Below the pieces are notes generated by a model. That model ran no database searches, was not told where the DNA came from, and was given only the letters and a program-made list of their open reading frames with translations. The position numbers and the translations under genes were made by a program. This document shows, piece by piece, positions 7,511 through 17,200 of a stretch of 36,720 bases of DNA (its first letter is position 1; every line of letters begins with the position of its first letter). This stretch comes from an uncultured Clostridia bacterium (GTDB taxonomy: Bacteria; Bacillota; Clostridia; TANB77; CAG-508). Location of the stretch: the NCBI GenBank assembly GCA_947624365.1, contig CANQJY010000002.1, positions 1 to 36,720 on the forward strand, given 5' to 3'.

Positions 7511-9094
7511 ATGATAACCACAAATGGTGTAACCGTAAGATTTGGAAAAAGAGTATTATTTGAAGATGTTAATATCAAATTTACAAAAGGTAACTGCTAT
7601 GGAATTATAGGAGCAAATGGAGCAGGAAAATCAACATTTTTAAAAGTTTTATCAGGAGAAATAGAACCAAGCAAAGGAGATGTAAGTTTAGAAAAAGGAG
7701 CAAGACTATCTGTTCTAAAACAAGACCACTTTGCATATGAAGAATATACTGTAATGGATACAGTAATTATGGGAAACAAAGAATTATATGATATTATGAA
7801 AGAAAAAGATGCAATATACAGTAAGCCAGACTTTTCAGAAGAAGATGGTATGAAAGCAGCAAAATTAGAAGAAAGATTTGCAGAACTTGATGGTTGGAAT
7901 GCAGAATCAGATGCAGCAATTTTATTAAATGATTTAGGAATTATTCCAGAAGATCATTATAAATATATGAAAGAAATTGAACCACACCAAAAAGTAAAAG
8001 TACTGCTAGCACAAAGTTTATTTGGAAATCCAGATGTTTTATTATTAGACGAACCAACAAATGATCTAGATTTAAAAAGTATAAACTGGTTGCAAGAATT
8101 TTTAATAAATTATGAAAATACAGTAATTGTTGTATCACATGATAGATATTTTTTAAACAAAGTATGTACATATATTGCAGATGTCGACTTTGGAAAAATC
8201 ACTTTATATCCAGGAAATTATGACTTTTGGTATGAATCAAGTCAATTAGCATTAAAACAAGCAAGAGATCAAAATAAGAAAAAAGAAGAAAAAATAAAAG
8301 AATTACAAGACTTTATCGCAAGATTTAGTGCAAATGCATCAAAATCAAAACAAGCAACATCAAGAAAAAAGACACTAGAAAAAATACAATTAGAAGAAAT
8401 AAAACCATCTAATAGAAAATATCCATATATTGATTTTAAACCAGATAGAGAACCAGGGAAAGAAATTTTACAAGTAAAAAATATATCAAAAACAGTAGAT
8501 GGTGTGAAATTGTTAGACAAACTATCATTTACATTTAAGCAAGATAATAAAATTGCAGTATTAGCAGACAATGAAAACGCAAAAACAGTATTATTCCAAA
8601 TTATCGCAGGAGAATTAGAACCAGATGAAGGAGAAATTATTTGGGGAACAACTATTACGCAAAATTATTTCCCAAAAGATAACAACTATTTATTTGAAAC
8701 AAACGAAAATATAACAGAATGGTTACGCAAATACTCAAAAGACCCAGATGAAACATATATAAGAAGTTTCCTAGGTAGAATGCTATTTTCAGGAGATGAA
8801 GCATTAAAAAATGTAGAAGTACTATCAGGTGGAGAAAAGGTAAGATGTGTTTTATCAAAAATGATGTTATCAGGTGCAAATTTCCTTATCTTTGATGAGC
8901 CAACAAACCATTTAGATATGGAAAGCATAACAGCATTAAACAATGGTATGCAAAACTTTAAGGGAAATATGATATTTACATCACATGACCACCAATTAAT
9001 GCAAACAGTTGCAAATAGGATTATAGACATAAAATCAAATGGACAAGTAATTGACAAAGAATTAACATATAATGAATACTTAGGAATTGAATAA
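7511..9094 (+). CDS. ABC-F family ATPase (YbiT/YkpA-like)
   Basis: This is a 527-residue soluble protein with two ABC domains and no transmembrane segment, so it belongs to the ribosome-associated ABC-F class. Domain 1 has an intact Walker A (GANGAGKST, 34-42) and Walker B (VLLLDEPTND), but its signature is replaced by EIEPHQK (155-161). A charged linker covers about 250-300. Domain 2 has an intact signature (LSGGEK, 438-443) and Walker B (LIFDEPTNH), but its Walker A is degenerate (ADNENAKTV, 352-360). Both decayed elements would face each other in the same composite ATP site. YbiT-type members also have an altered first signature, as I recall. Tex follows 18 nt downstream, which supports a role in translation or RNA metabolism. 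Antibiotic resistance cannot be inferred. Confidence 0.92.
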   Translation: MITTNGVTVRFGKRVLFEDVNIKFTKGNCYGIIGANGAGKSTFLKVLSGEIEPSKGDVSLEKGARLSVLKQDHFAYEEYTVMDTVIMGNKELYDIMKEKDAIYSKPDFSEEDGMKAAKLEERFAELDGWNAESDAAILLNDLGIIPEDHYKYMKEIEPHQKVKVLLAQSLFGNPDVLLLDEPTNDLDLKSINWLQEFLINYENTVIVVSHDRYFLNKVCTYIADVDFGKITLYPGNYDFWYESSQLALKQARDQNKKKEEKIKELQDFIARFSANASKSKQATSRKKTLEKIQLEEIKPSNRKYPYIDFKPDREPGKEILQVKNISKTVDGVKLLDKLSFTFKQDNKIAVLADNENAKTVLFQIIAGELEPDEGEIIWGTTITQNYFPKDNNYLFETNENITEWLRKYSKDPDETYIRSFLGRMLFSGDEALKNVEVLSGGEKVRCVLSKMMLSGANFLIFDEPTNHLDMESITALNNGMQNFKGNMIFTSHDHQLMQTVANRIIDIKSNGQVIDKELTYNEYLGIE

Positions 9095-9112
9095 AAGAAA
9101 GAGGTACAAAAC

Positions 9113-11296
9113 ATGGACAAAATTAACAAAACAATTGCAGAAGAATTGCAGGTTAAAGAAAGCCAAGTAGAATCAGCAGTAAAATTAATAGATGAAGGCA
9201 ATACAATACCATTTATTGCTCGTTATAGAAAAGAAGCAACAGGAGGATTAAGTGACGAAATACTTAGGGATTTAGGAGAAAGATTAACTTATTTAAGAAA
9301 TCTAGAACAAAGAAAATCTGAAGTTATAAAATCAATTGAAGAACAAGGAAAATTGACAGATGAAATCCTACAAGCTATTGCGATTAGCAAAACACTAGCA
9401 GAAGTTGAAGACATATATAGACCATATAAACAAAAGAAAAAAACAAGAGCAACTGTTGCAAAAGCTAAAGGATTAGAGCCACTAGCGGAAATTATCATTG
9501 AACAACAAGAAACAACACCAATTGAAGAAATAGCAAAACAATATATTAATATTGACAAATTATCAGAAGAAGATAAACAAAATAAGGATAAAGTAGTGGC
9601 AACAGAAGAAGAAGCAATACAAGGAGCTTTAGACATTATAGCAGAAAACATATCAGACAACAGTAAATATAGGAAAGAAATAAAAAGGCAATGCTATAGA
9701 GAAGCGGGAATAGACACAAAAGCAGTAGATGAAGAAAAAAAATCAAATTATGAAATGTATTATGACAAACAAGAGCCAATAAAATATATTCCAAGCCATA
9801 GAATTTTAGCAATCAATAGAGGAGAAAAAGAAGAATTCATAAAAGTTAAAATTCAAAAGCCAGAAGAAAAAATTATAAATTACATTGAAAGAGACATATT
9901 AAAAGGAGAAACGCAATTTACAAATATGTTAAAAGAAACTATATTAGATAGTTTCAAAAGACTAATAGAACCATCTATAGAAAGAGAAATACGTTCAGAT
10001 TTAACAGAAAAAGCAGAAGAAAAAGCAATTAAGGTATTTGGACAAAATGCGAAACAACTATTATTAGGAGCACCAATCAAAGGAAAAACTGTTATGGGAT
10101 TTGACCCAGCATATAGAACAGGATGTAAAATAGCAATTATAGATGAAACAGGAAAACTTTTAGATTATACAACAGTATATCCAACAGAACCACAAAATGA
10201 TGTAGAAGGTGCAAAAAAGGAATTATTAAAATTAATTGAAAAAGACAAAGTTGACATGATAGCAATTGGAAATGGAACAGCCTCAAGAGAATCTGAAATG
10301 TTTGTAGCAGAAATGATAAAAGAAGCAAATAGAGATATTCACTATGTAATTGTTAGTGAAGCAGGAGCATCTGTATATTCTGCATCAAAACTAGCAACAC
10401 AAGAATATCCAGATATTAATGTATCTATAAGAGGAGCAATATCAATTGCAAGAAGACTACAAGACCCATTAGCAGAACTAGTAAAGATAGATCCAAAAGC
10501 TATTGGAGTAGGCCAATATCAGCATGATGTAAATCAAAAAAAATTAGCAGAAAGTTTAACAGGAGTTGTAGAAGACAGTGTTAATAAAGTAGGAGTAGAT
10601 GTAAACACAGCAACACCATCATTGCTATCATATGTATCAGGAATAAATAGTACAATAGCAAAAAACATAGTTAAATATAGAGATGAAAATGGAAAACTAA
10701 AAAACAGAAAAGAATTACTAAAAGTACCAAAGCTAGGGAAAGTAGCATTTGAACAATGTGCAGGTTTCTTAAGAATATTTGATGGAGACAATCCACTAGA
10801 AATAACAGCAGTTCACCCAGAAAGCTATGAACAAACAGAAAAACTATTAGAAAAAATAGGATTTAAAAAACAAGATATTAAAGACAAAGAAAAATTAAAT
10901 GAAATACAACAAAAATTGAAAACAATAGATATTGAAAAAACAGCAAAAGAGTTAGAAATAGGTGAAATGACACTAGCAGATATAATATCAGAGTTATCAA
11001 AACCAGGAAGAGACCCAAGAGAAGACATGCCAAAACCAATACTAAGATCAGATGTTTTAAAAATAGAAGATTTAAAAGAAGGAATGATTGTAACAGGAAC
11101 AGTTAGAAATGTAATTGATTTTGGAGCATTTGTAGATATAGGAATAAAACATGATGGGTTAGTACATATTTCAGAAATGAGTGACAAATACATAAAAAAT
11201 CCAGCAGAAGTTGTATCAGTAGGAGATATTGTTAAAGTAAAAGTTATAAAAATAGACTTAGAAAGACAAAAAGTAGGTCTATCAATGAAAGTATAA
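9113..11296 (+). CDS. tex: Tex family S1 RNA-binding protein
   Basis: This is a 727-residue protein with the usual Tex order. An N-terminal helical region (about 1-320) contains NTIPFIARYRKEATGGL. A YqgF/RNase H-like domain starts at about 326 (MGFDPAYRTGCKIAIID). Helix-hairpin-helix motifs follow at about 490-560 (NTATPSLLSYVSGI and LLKVPKLGKVAFEQCAGFLRI). A C-terminal S1 domain spans about 652-727 (GTVRNVIDFGAFVDIGIKHDGLVHISEMS). Tex proteins bind nucleic acid and affect transcription and stress responses. Its start is 18 nt after the ABC-F stop, with GAGGT upstream, so the two form an operon. Confidence 0.95.
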   Translation: MDKINKTIAEELQVKESQVESAVKLIDEGNTIPFIARYRKEATGGLSDEILRDLGERLTYLRNLEQRKSEVIKSIEEQGKLTDEILQAIAISKTLAEVEDIYRPYKQKKKTRATVAKAKGLEPLAEIIIEQQETTPIEEIAKQYINIDKLSEEDKQNKDKVVATEEEAIQGALDIIAENISDNSKYRKEIKRQCYREAGIDTKAVDEEKKSNYEMYYDKQEPIKYIPSHRILAINRGEKEEFIKVKIQKPEEKIINYIERDILKGETQFTNMLKETILDSFKRLIEPSIEREIRSDLTEKAEEKAIKVFGQNAKQLLLGAPIKGKTVMGFDPAYRTGCKIAIIDETGKLLDYTTVYPTEPQNDVEGAKKELLKLIEKDKVDMIAIGNGTASRESEMFVAEMIKEANRDIHYVIVSEAGASVYSASKLATQEYPDINVSIRGAISIARRLQDPLAELVKIDPKAIGVGQYQHDVNQKKLAESLTGVVEDSVNKVGVDVNTATPSLLSYVSGINSTIAKNIVKYRDENGKLKNRKELLKVPKLGKVAFEQCAGFLRIFDGDNPLEITAVHPESYEQTEKLLEKIGFKKQDIKDKEKLNEIQQKLKTIDIEKTAKELEIGEMTLADIISELSKPGRDPREDMPKPILRSDVLKIEDLKEGMIVTGTVRNVIDFGAFVDIGIKHDGLVHISEMSDKYIKNPAEVVSVGDIVKVKVIKIDLERQKVGLSMKV

Positions 11297-11303
11297 AAAT
11301 ATG

Positions 11304-11345
11304 GGGATGAACTTTTTGAAAATTATATTTTAAAAAGTTCATCCC
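11304..11345. terminator. Bidirectional terminator, tex / HD-GYP regulator
   Basis: A 14-bp perfect stem (11304-11317 with 11332-11345) lies between two convergent stop codons. On the minus strand an A/T tract with five T follows, which makes it a terminator of the NRPS-kinase-regulator transcript. Confidence 0.8.
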
Positions 11346-11352
11346 TAATTAA

Positions 11353-12408
11353 TTACTTTTGCATAATTTTTTGAATAGAAGAAAAATCATTTTTAATAAT
11401 ATCTAAAAACAAATCATCAAGTTCTGGATCGAACTGTGTTCCTCGGCAACGCTCAAACTCAGAAATAACTTTTTCCATAGGGAGAGAATCACGGTAAGAA
11501 CGTTTAGAAGTCATTGCGTCAAAACTGTCAGCAATAGATGTAATTCTAGCTAAATATGGAATATCATTACCAGCTAAACGACTAGGGTAACCAGTTCCAT
11601 CATATTTCTCATGATGATGTTCAACCATTGGTAAAATATCCTTAAAAATAGAGGCATTTGACAAAATATGAACACCAATATTAGGGTGTTGCTTAATTTG
11701 AGAATATTCATCATCTGTTAATTTAGAATCTTTTTGTAAAATACTATCAGGTACCCCTATTTTTCCAATATCATGGAAAAGCCCCCCAAGATGTAAAAGT
11801 TTTAAATCATCATCAGAAAGACCTAGTTTTTTTCCAATTAAAACAGAGTACTCAGCAACTCTTTCAGAGTGGCCTCGAGTGTAAATATCTTTTGCCTCAA
11901 CAGTATAACGAAGAGTCTCAATACTTTCTAGATAAGCCTTCTCCAATTTTTCATAAGTATCTTTTAACTCGTTATTAATATTTTTTATTTCGTTCATTTG
12001 TTTAATAGACTTAATACCAGACTCTATTAACAATAACAATTGATCAAATTTATCACTTTTTTCGCAATATCCTTGTATATCCAGTCTTTTAATAGTTTCC
12101 AAAGGAGGTGCTAAATCTTTATGCCCTGTTAAAAGTAAAATATATAAATCTTTATTAAATTTACGAATTTCTTCAACTACCTGGTCACCATGGTAAGGTG
12201 TCATAATGAAATCTAAAATCATTAAATCAAAATGTTCATTTCTTACACGTTCAACGGCTTCCATAGGATCAGTAACACCTGTAAATTGGTATCCAGTTCT
12301 TTTTAAAAATATGGATAAAGAATCAACAATTCCCATTTCATCATCAACAGCAATAATTTTATATGAATTATTCTCGGCGTTTTCCAAATTTTGTAAGCCT
12401 TTTCTCAT
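11353..12408 (-). CDS. Response regulator with HD-GYP domain (predicted c-di-GMP phosphodiesterase)
   Basis: This is a 351-residue protein. The receiver domain (about 16-130) has the acidic pair D22/D23, phospho-acceptor D66, T94 and K117. A short coiled linker (about 135-165) leads to an HD-GYP domain (about 165-340). That domain has RGHSERVAEYS, the catalytic HD in FHDIGK (H212/D213), HHHEKYDGTGYP and ADSFDAMTSKRSYR, all intact. Such proteins hydrolyse cyclic di-GMP, in some cases cyclic GAMP. There is no DNA-binding domain, so its output is probably the second messenger. It follows the histidine kinase by 71 nt and is the likely partner. A separate promoter in that gap allows expression without the NRPS. 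AAAGGGGG precedes the ATG. Confidence 0.93.
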   Translation of the reverse strand: MRKGLQNLENAENNSYKIIAVDDEMGIVDSLSIFLKRTGYQFTGVTDPMEAVERVRNEHFDLMILDFIMTPYHGDQVVEEIRKFNKDLYILLLTGHKDLAPPLETIKRLDIQGYCEKSDKFDQLLLLIESGIKSIKQMNEIKNINNELKDTYEKLEKAYLESIETLRYTVEAKDIYTRGHSERVAEYSVLIGKKLGLSDDDLKLLHLGGLFHDIGKIGVPDSILQKDSKLTDDEYSQIKQHPNIGVHILSNASIFKDILPMVEHHHEKYDGTGYPSRLAGNDIPYLARITSIADSFDAMTSKRSYRDSLPMEKVISEFERCRGTQFDPELDDLFLDIIKNDFSSIQKIMQK

Positions 12409-12435
12409 ATGCAGTCCCCCTTTAAAATTTTCTTT

Positions 12436-12464
12436 ATTATATTAGTAAAAAACAATAAATGCAA
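12436..12464 (-). promoter_or_regulatory. Separate promoter of the HD-GYP regulator
   Basis: On the minus strand: TTGCAT (12459-12464), a 17-bp spacer and TATAAT (12436-12441). Both boxes are identical to those of the NRPS promoter at 21867-21895, and the spacers are similarly T-rich. Confidence 0.7.
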
Positions 12465-12479
12465 GTATTTTGGACAAAT

Positions 12480-14285
12480 TTATTCAATTGGTAATATAAT
12501 ATTAAAAGTAGTACCAGTACCTTTTTTAGTTTCAAAAGTAATATCTCCGCCGAAATGAGCTTTAATAGTTGAATATGACATATATAAACCAAGTCCAGTT
12601 CCGTTTTTTCCTTTTGTTGTAATCATTTCTGTAAATATTTTATCTTTTACTTTATCAGGTAAACCTGGACCATAATCCTTGATAGAAATAGTTAAGTGAT
12701 TACTATCATCTTTATGAACAATTAAATCAATTGTTTGATTAGGCTTACCAGCATATGCCTGTATAGAATTAGAAATCATATTATTAATAACTTGAACTAA
12801 GCTATTAATGTCTCCATGTAATTGAGTGTTTTCAGGAACTTCTAAAGATGTATTTAAATACACAATAGCATTTTTTAATTCATGTCTCATTAAAATATCA
12901 ATACGTTTTACAAGCTCTTCTACATCAAAAGTAACAGTATCTGACTCTGACATAACAACGGCCTGGCCTTTAACAGCAGTAATAACATCAGACATATATT
13001 CTGAATATTCCTTTATTTTTTTAGTCCAAGTCATCATATCCCTAGCGATTTCGTGATGATCTTGAGAATTTACTTCAGGGTCATCAATTGAAGAATCATA
13101 TTCTTTTATCAAATCGGAAATTCCTTCAGTAGCACCAGCAATTGACATTATAGGAGTTTTTAAGTTATGAGCAATTCCACCAATTAATTGTCCAAGAGAA
13201 GCTAAACGTTCAGCTTCCATTAAAGTTTCTTGACTATCTTTTAGTCTTTGCATATCTGTTACATGTTGAGTAATATCTTTAAATAAAACTAAAGATCCAA
13301 TAAAAATTTTTTTATTATATAAAGGGCTAAGCTCTATATTAAAGTGTTTATCAATAGCAGAATCAAAAAACTCAATGCTACATGTTTTACCTGTTTTAAT
13401 AGCAGAATAAAAAGACTGTTTAAAATTCTCTATATTTTTTGTATCATGGAACAAATCAAAAATTTTCTTTTTACGAATAGATTGATTTTGCATTTGAAAA
13501 GTTTTAACAAATGTACCATTGTAATCTATAATAGATTCATCTGTATCAAGTACTAAATAGCTGTCTGACATAACATCCACAATACGCTGTAAAGCAATAG
13601 GGGACACATTAAGCAGACTAAATTTAAAAATTGCAAATCCATATAATAAAACCGTAATAGCAAAACTGATTGGAGTCAAAAATACATTCATACTAATTAT
13701 TTTTGTTGTTCCTAAAACATTAATGGCAATTGGTATTAAAGATCCAATCAACAATAAAATAGATTGAATAGAAAATAAACCAGAAGTCTTAAATGATGTA
13801 GTAAGTAATATAACCATACTTACAATAAACAAAGCATAAGTGTATATAGAATGTATATAAAAATATTGGCCATAAACAGTGTCTGATATTATAGAAGAAT
13901 ATTTTATATAAAATAAATGATGAAGATCATTAGTCCATAATATCAACAAAGTAATAATTGGTACAACAAACAAAAGTAGATAAGATTTCTGAAACTTGAT
14001 TTTTGTATTTTTAAATGTTAATGCTAAGAAGAAAAAAGCAACAGGCAAAAAGCAAGTACCAATATAAATAAAATATTCATAGTAAATAGGGTTTACCCCA
14101 AAAGTTTCAGACATAATACTCTGTAGTAATACCCCAATACTAATTAGTATAATACAACTTATTGTACAAAGAAAAGCTTTATGCAATTGTTTTAAAGGAC
14201 GTTGGCGTAGTACGTAAAGTACAAGTATAATAGACAAAACAATTGATATAATTAATAAAATAAAAGGGATTGTTACAATTTCCAT
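12480..14285 (-). CDS. Seven-TM PAS sensor histidine kinase
   Basis: This is a 601-residue protein. Seven hydrophobic helices at about residues 5-225 form a 7TM sensor region of the histidine-kinase type (note WTNDLHHLFY). A PAS domain follows at about 231-340. The kinase core has the H-box LGQLIGGIAHNLKTP with H373, an N-box QVINNMISNSIQAY, a G1 box KDYGPGLPDK and a G2 box GTGLGLYMSYS. It should therefore be a catalytically competent membrane sensor. Its Shine-Dalgarno overlaps the NRPS stop codon (TAAGGAG), so it is translationally coupled to the NRPS. The ligand is unknown; the NRPS product is an obvious candidate, but this is inference from linkage. Confidence 0.92.
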   Translation of the reverse strand: MEIVTIPFILLIISIVLSIILVLYVLRQRPLKQLHKAFLCTISCIILISIGVLLQSIMSETFGVNPIYYEYFIYIGTCFLPVAFFFLALTFKNTKIKFQKSYLLLFVVPIITLLILWTNDLHHLFYIKYSSIISDTVYGQYFYIHSIYTYALFIVSMVILLTTSFKTSGLFSIQSILLLIGSLIPIAINVLGTTKIISMNVFLTPISFAITVLLYGFAIFKFSLLNVSPIALQRIVDVMSDSYLVLDTDESIIDYNGTFVKTFQMQNQSIRKKKIFDLFHDTKNIENFKQSFYSAIKTGKTCSIEFFDSAIDKHFNIELSPLYNKKIFIGSLVLFKDITQHVTDMQRLKDSQETLMEAERLASLGQLIGGIAHNLKTPIMSIAGATEGISDLIKEYDSSIDDPEVNSQDHHEIARDMMTWTKKIKEYSEYMSDVITAVKGQAVVMSESDTVTFDVEELVKRIDILMRHELKNAIVYLNTSLEVPENTQLHGDINSLVQVINNMISNSIQAYAGKPNQTIDLIVHKDDSNHLTISIKDYGPGLPDKVKDKIFTEMITTKGKNGTGLGLYMSYSTIKAHFGGDITFETKKGTGTTFNIILPIE

Positions 14286-14292
14286 AAAAAAA

Positions 14293-14299
14293 CTCCTTA
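14293..14299 (-). promoter_or_regulatory. Ribosome binding site overlapping the NRPS stop codon
   Basis: On the minus strand the NRPS stop TAA is immediately followed by GGAG, which lies 7 nt before the kinase ATG. This couples kinase translation to NRPS termination and is the strongest evidence that the two genes form one operon. Confidence 0.85.
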
Positions 14300-17200
14300 T
14301 AAAAATTTCATTCTTTTAAAATATTTTATATATTGTATTATATAATTTTTGTCAATATTTTTCCAGTAAAATCCGATAGATTGTAAAAATTTTTCAGAAA
14401 AAGTACTATCCAATCGAATTCTAGAGGTATATACCAACTGTTTCTGGCTATCCAAATCATGGATAATACCAGACAAAATTTGCTTTTTATCATCATCTTC
14501 TAATATTTCATTAATCAATTTTGTCATTTCTTCATTTGAAACAGGCAATATATTATATCCAAATTCAGTTAAAGTATCAGCAAACAATTGTAATGAAAGT
14601 AGTTTAGTATCATAGATATGTAAAACAGTACAATCACTAGTATAGCCAGTTAAACGAATAATAGCATCAGCACATAAATCAACAGGTGTTACTTCAACTT
14701 CATGTTGTAATGCATAAGCAGGAAATGCTCCTAATTTAACAAAAGATTGAATACGTTTTGCAAAAGCGTTTTCATCAATATTTCTTTGAAATCTACCATC
14801 ACGATAACGATTTGAAATATTACCAATACGCAAAATCATTGCATCTAAACCATCTAAAATAGCTTCTAACACAATACGTTCAGCCTTAAATTTAGTTATA
14901 GTATAAATACCTTTTAAATGTTGACCAACAAATAAATCTTTTTCACTAAAAATAACTTTATCATTTATATTTTCAGAAGTTTCTACAATGGCTTCTTCTT
15001 TTTCACCATTACCAGAAACACTAATTGTAGAAATATGGAAAAGCCTTTTATTAAATTCTTTACACCATGAAACAACATTAGCAGTGCCTAAAATATTTAT
15101 GTTTTCAAACAATTCTTTATTACCATAGTGTTTTACAATTGCACCAGCGTGAATTACAGTTGAAACTTCTTGTTTTAAAAGATTTGTATCTTCTTCAGAA
15201 AGAGATAGATTTTGTTCTGTAATATCACCTTCAATTACATGTATGCGAAAACTATATTGATCATAAAAAGCTTCACCAAAATAATATTGTAAAGTATTTT
15301 TCAATCTTTCATAAGGAATTATATTATCTTTTTTACGTATTAAGCAATAAATATCACCAGTTTTCCTTTTTAAAAATGAACCAATCAAATGAGCCCCAAC
15401 ATAGCCAGTACCACCAATTAAAAATACATTTCCAGTATCTACTTTTTTAATAGAATTCAAATATTCTTCAGAATTCTTTGAAAGTAATTCATCAAATTTT
15501 TGATAATTATAATTTTCAATATCACCTTTTTGTAAACGGTGTCTAGTTTTAGCAGACAATTGGTGAATAGTAGGAAAATTGAAAATATCAGCATATTCAA
15601 AATCAAAACCTTCACGTAAAGCATCAATTTGCATATTAATTGCCAAAATAGAATCTCCACCAATATCGAAGAAATTATCATAAATAGATATATCATCTAA
15701 ATGTAAAATACGTTTCCAAATATTCCATAATTTTTTCTCATTTGGTGTTTTTATTTCATCAATAATTTTTGCAACTTTACGCTCATTTATATCAGGAATT
15801 GGTAATGCTTTTCTATCAATCTTACGATTAATTGTATAAGGCATTTCTTCCAAACGGAAAATATAAGTAGGAACCATATATGCTGGTAAATTTTTTTTAA
15901 GAATATCTTTTACGTCACCTTCTGTAATATATGAATTTTCATCACAAACATAGTATCCACACAAAAATTCACGATCTTCAATACATACTTTATGAGCAAC
16001 ACTAGATATAACACCAGGAATTTGTTCCATAACACCTTCAATTTCACCAAGCTCTATACGCAATCCACGTAATTTAATTTGATTATCTATACGCCCTAAA
16101 CATTGAACTTTTCCATCAAAAGTCCATTTACCAATATCGCCAGATTTATACATTTTGCCAGTTCCAAAAGGATTATCAATAAATTTATCATGAGTCATAT
16201 CAGGTTTACCAAGATAACCAAGGCCAACTTGAATACCAGAAATATAAATTTCACCAACAACACCAATTGGAACAGGGCGAAGATATTTATCTAATATATG
16301 AATTTGCGTATTCAAAATAGGAGGGCCGATTGTAATACGATCTTCACCATTTAAATTTTGAACATTACAAAGTACAGTAATTTCACTAGGACCATAAATA
16401 TTGTAAATAGTAACATTATCAGATAATTCACGTAAATCTTTTACAAATTTTTCAGGTAAAGGTTCTCCACCAAAAACCATATGTTTGATTTGGGACAAAG
16501 CAGAAGGTGATACACGATTATCATAATTTATTTTCATTAAGCTAGGAGTTACAGTCATAACATCTCCACCATATTGTTTGATTAATTTATCTAGTAGGAT
16601 AGGATTTCTATGTTCTTCGTTATTTGCCATTAAAATACGTAACCCATGCCCTAAAGAAACTAAAATTTCATAAACAAAAATATCAAAAGGTGTAGAAGTA
16701 ACAGAAACTAAGCAATGTTCATTTCCATCTTTTAAATATTCTAAAACTTTACCCATTGCAATAACCATATTTGCAAGTCCAATCTGATGTAACATAACTC
16801 CTTTAGGCTTACCCGTAGAGCCAGAAGTATATATAACATAAGATAAATCCATAGAATTAACAGTTACATTTGGATTATTGAAATGCTTTAAATATATAGG
16901 GCTATCTAAATCAATTTCTATACAATGTTCTATATTTTTAACAAGTTTTTTTAAAGACTTTTGTACCAAAACATATTTTGCCTTACAATCTTTTAAATAA
17001 TATTTTGTACGTTCTATGGGATATGTAGGGTCAACATTCAAAAAGGCAGCTCCAGCTTTTAAAATTCCAAGCATACATACAATAGTTTCAAAAGAACGAT
17101 TAGTCATAATACACACAATATCATTTGGCTTAATTCCTTGTGAAATCAAATAATGAGCAAGCGAATTTGCCTTTTTATTTAATTCTTTATATGTTAAATT

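Noticed and set aside
8686..9201. Minus-strand open frame of 171 codons inside the ABC-F gene
   Set aside because: It is antisense to a clearly conserved coding region with no ribosome binding site; its hydrophobic composition comes from reading A-rich codons backwards. The same applies to the other antisense frames, for example 526-930, 5025-5483 and 35195-35629.
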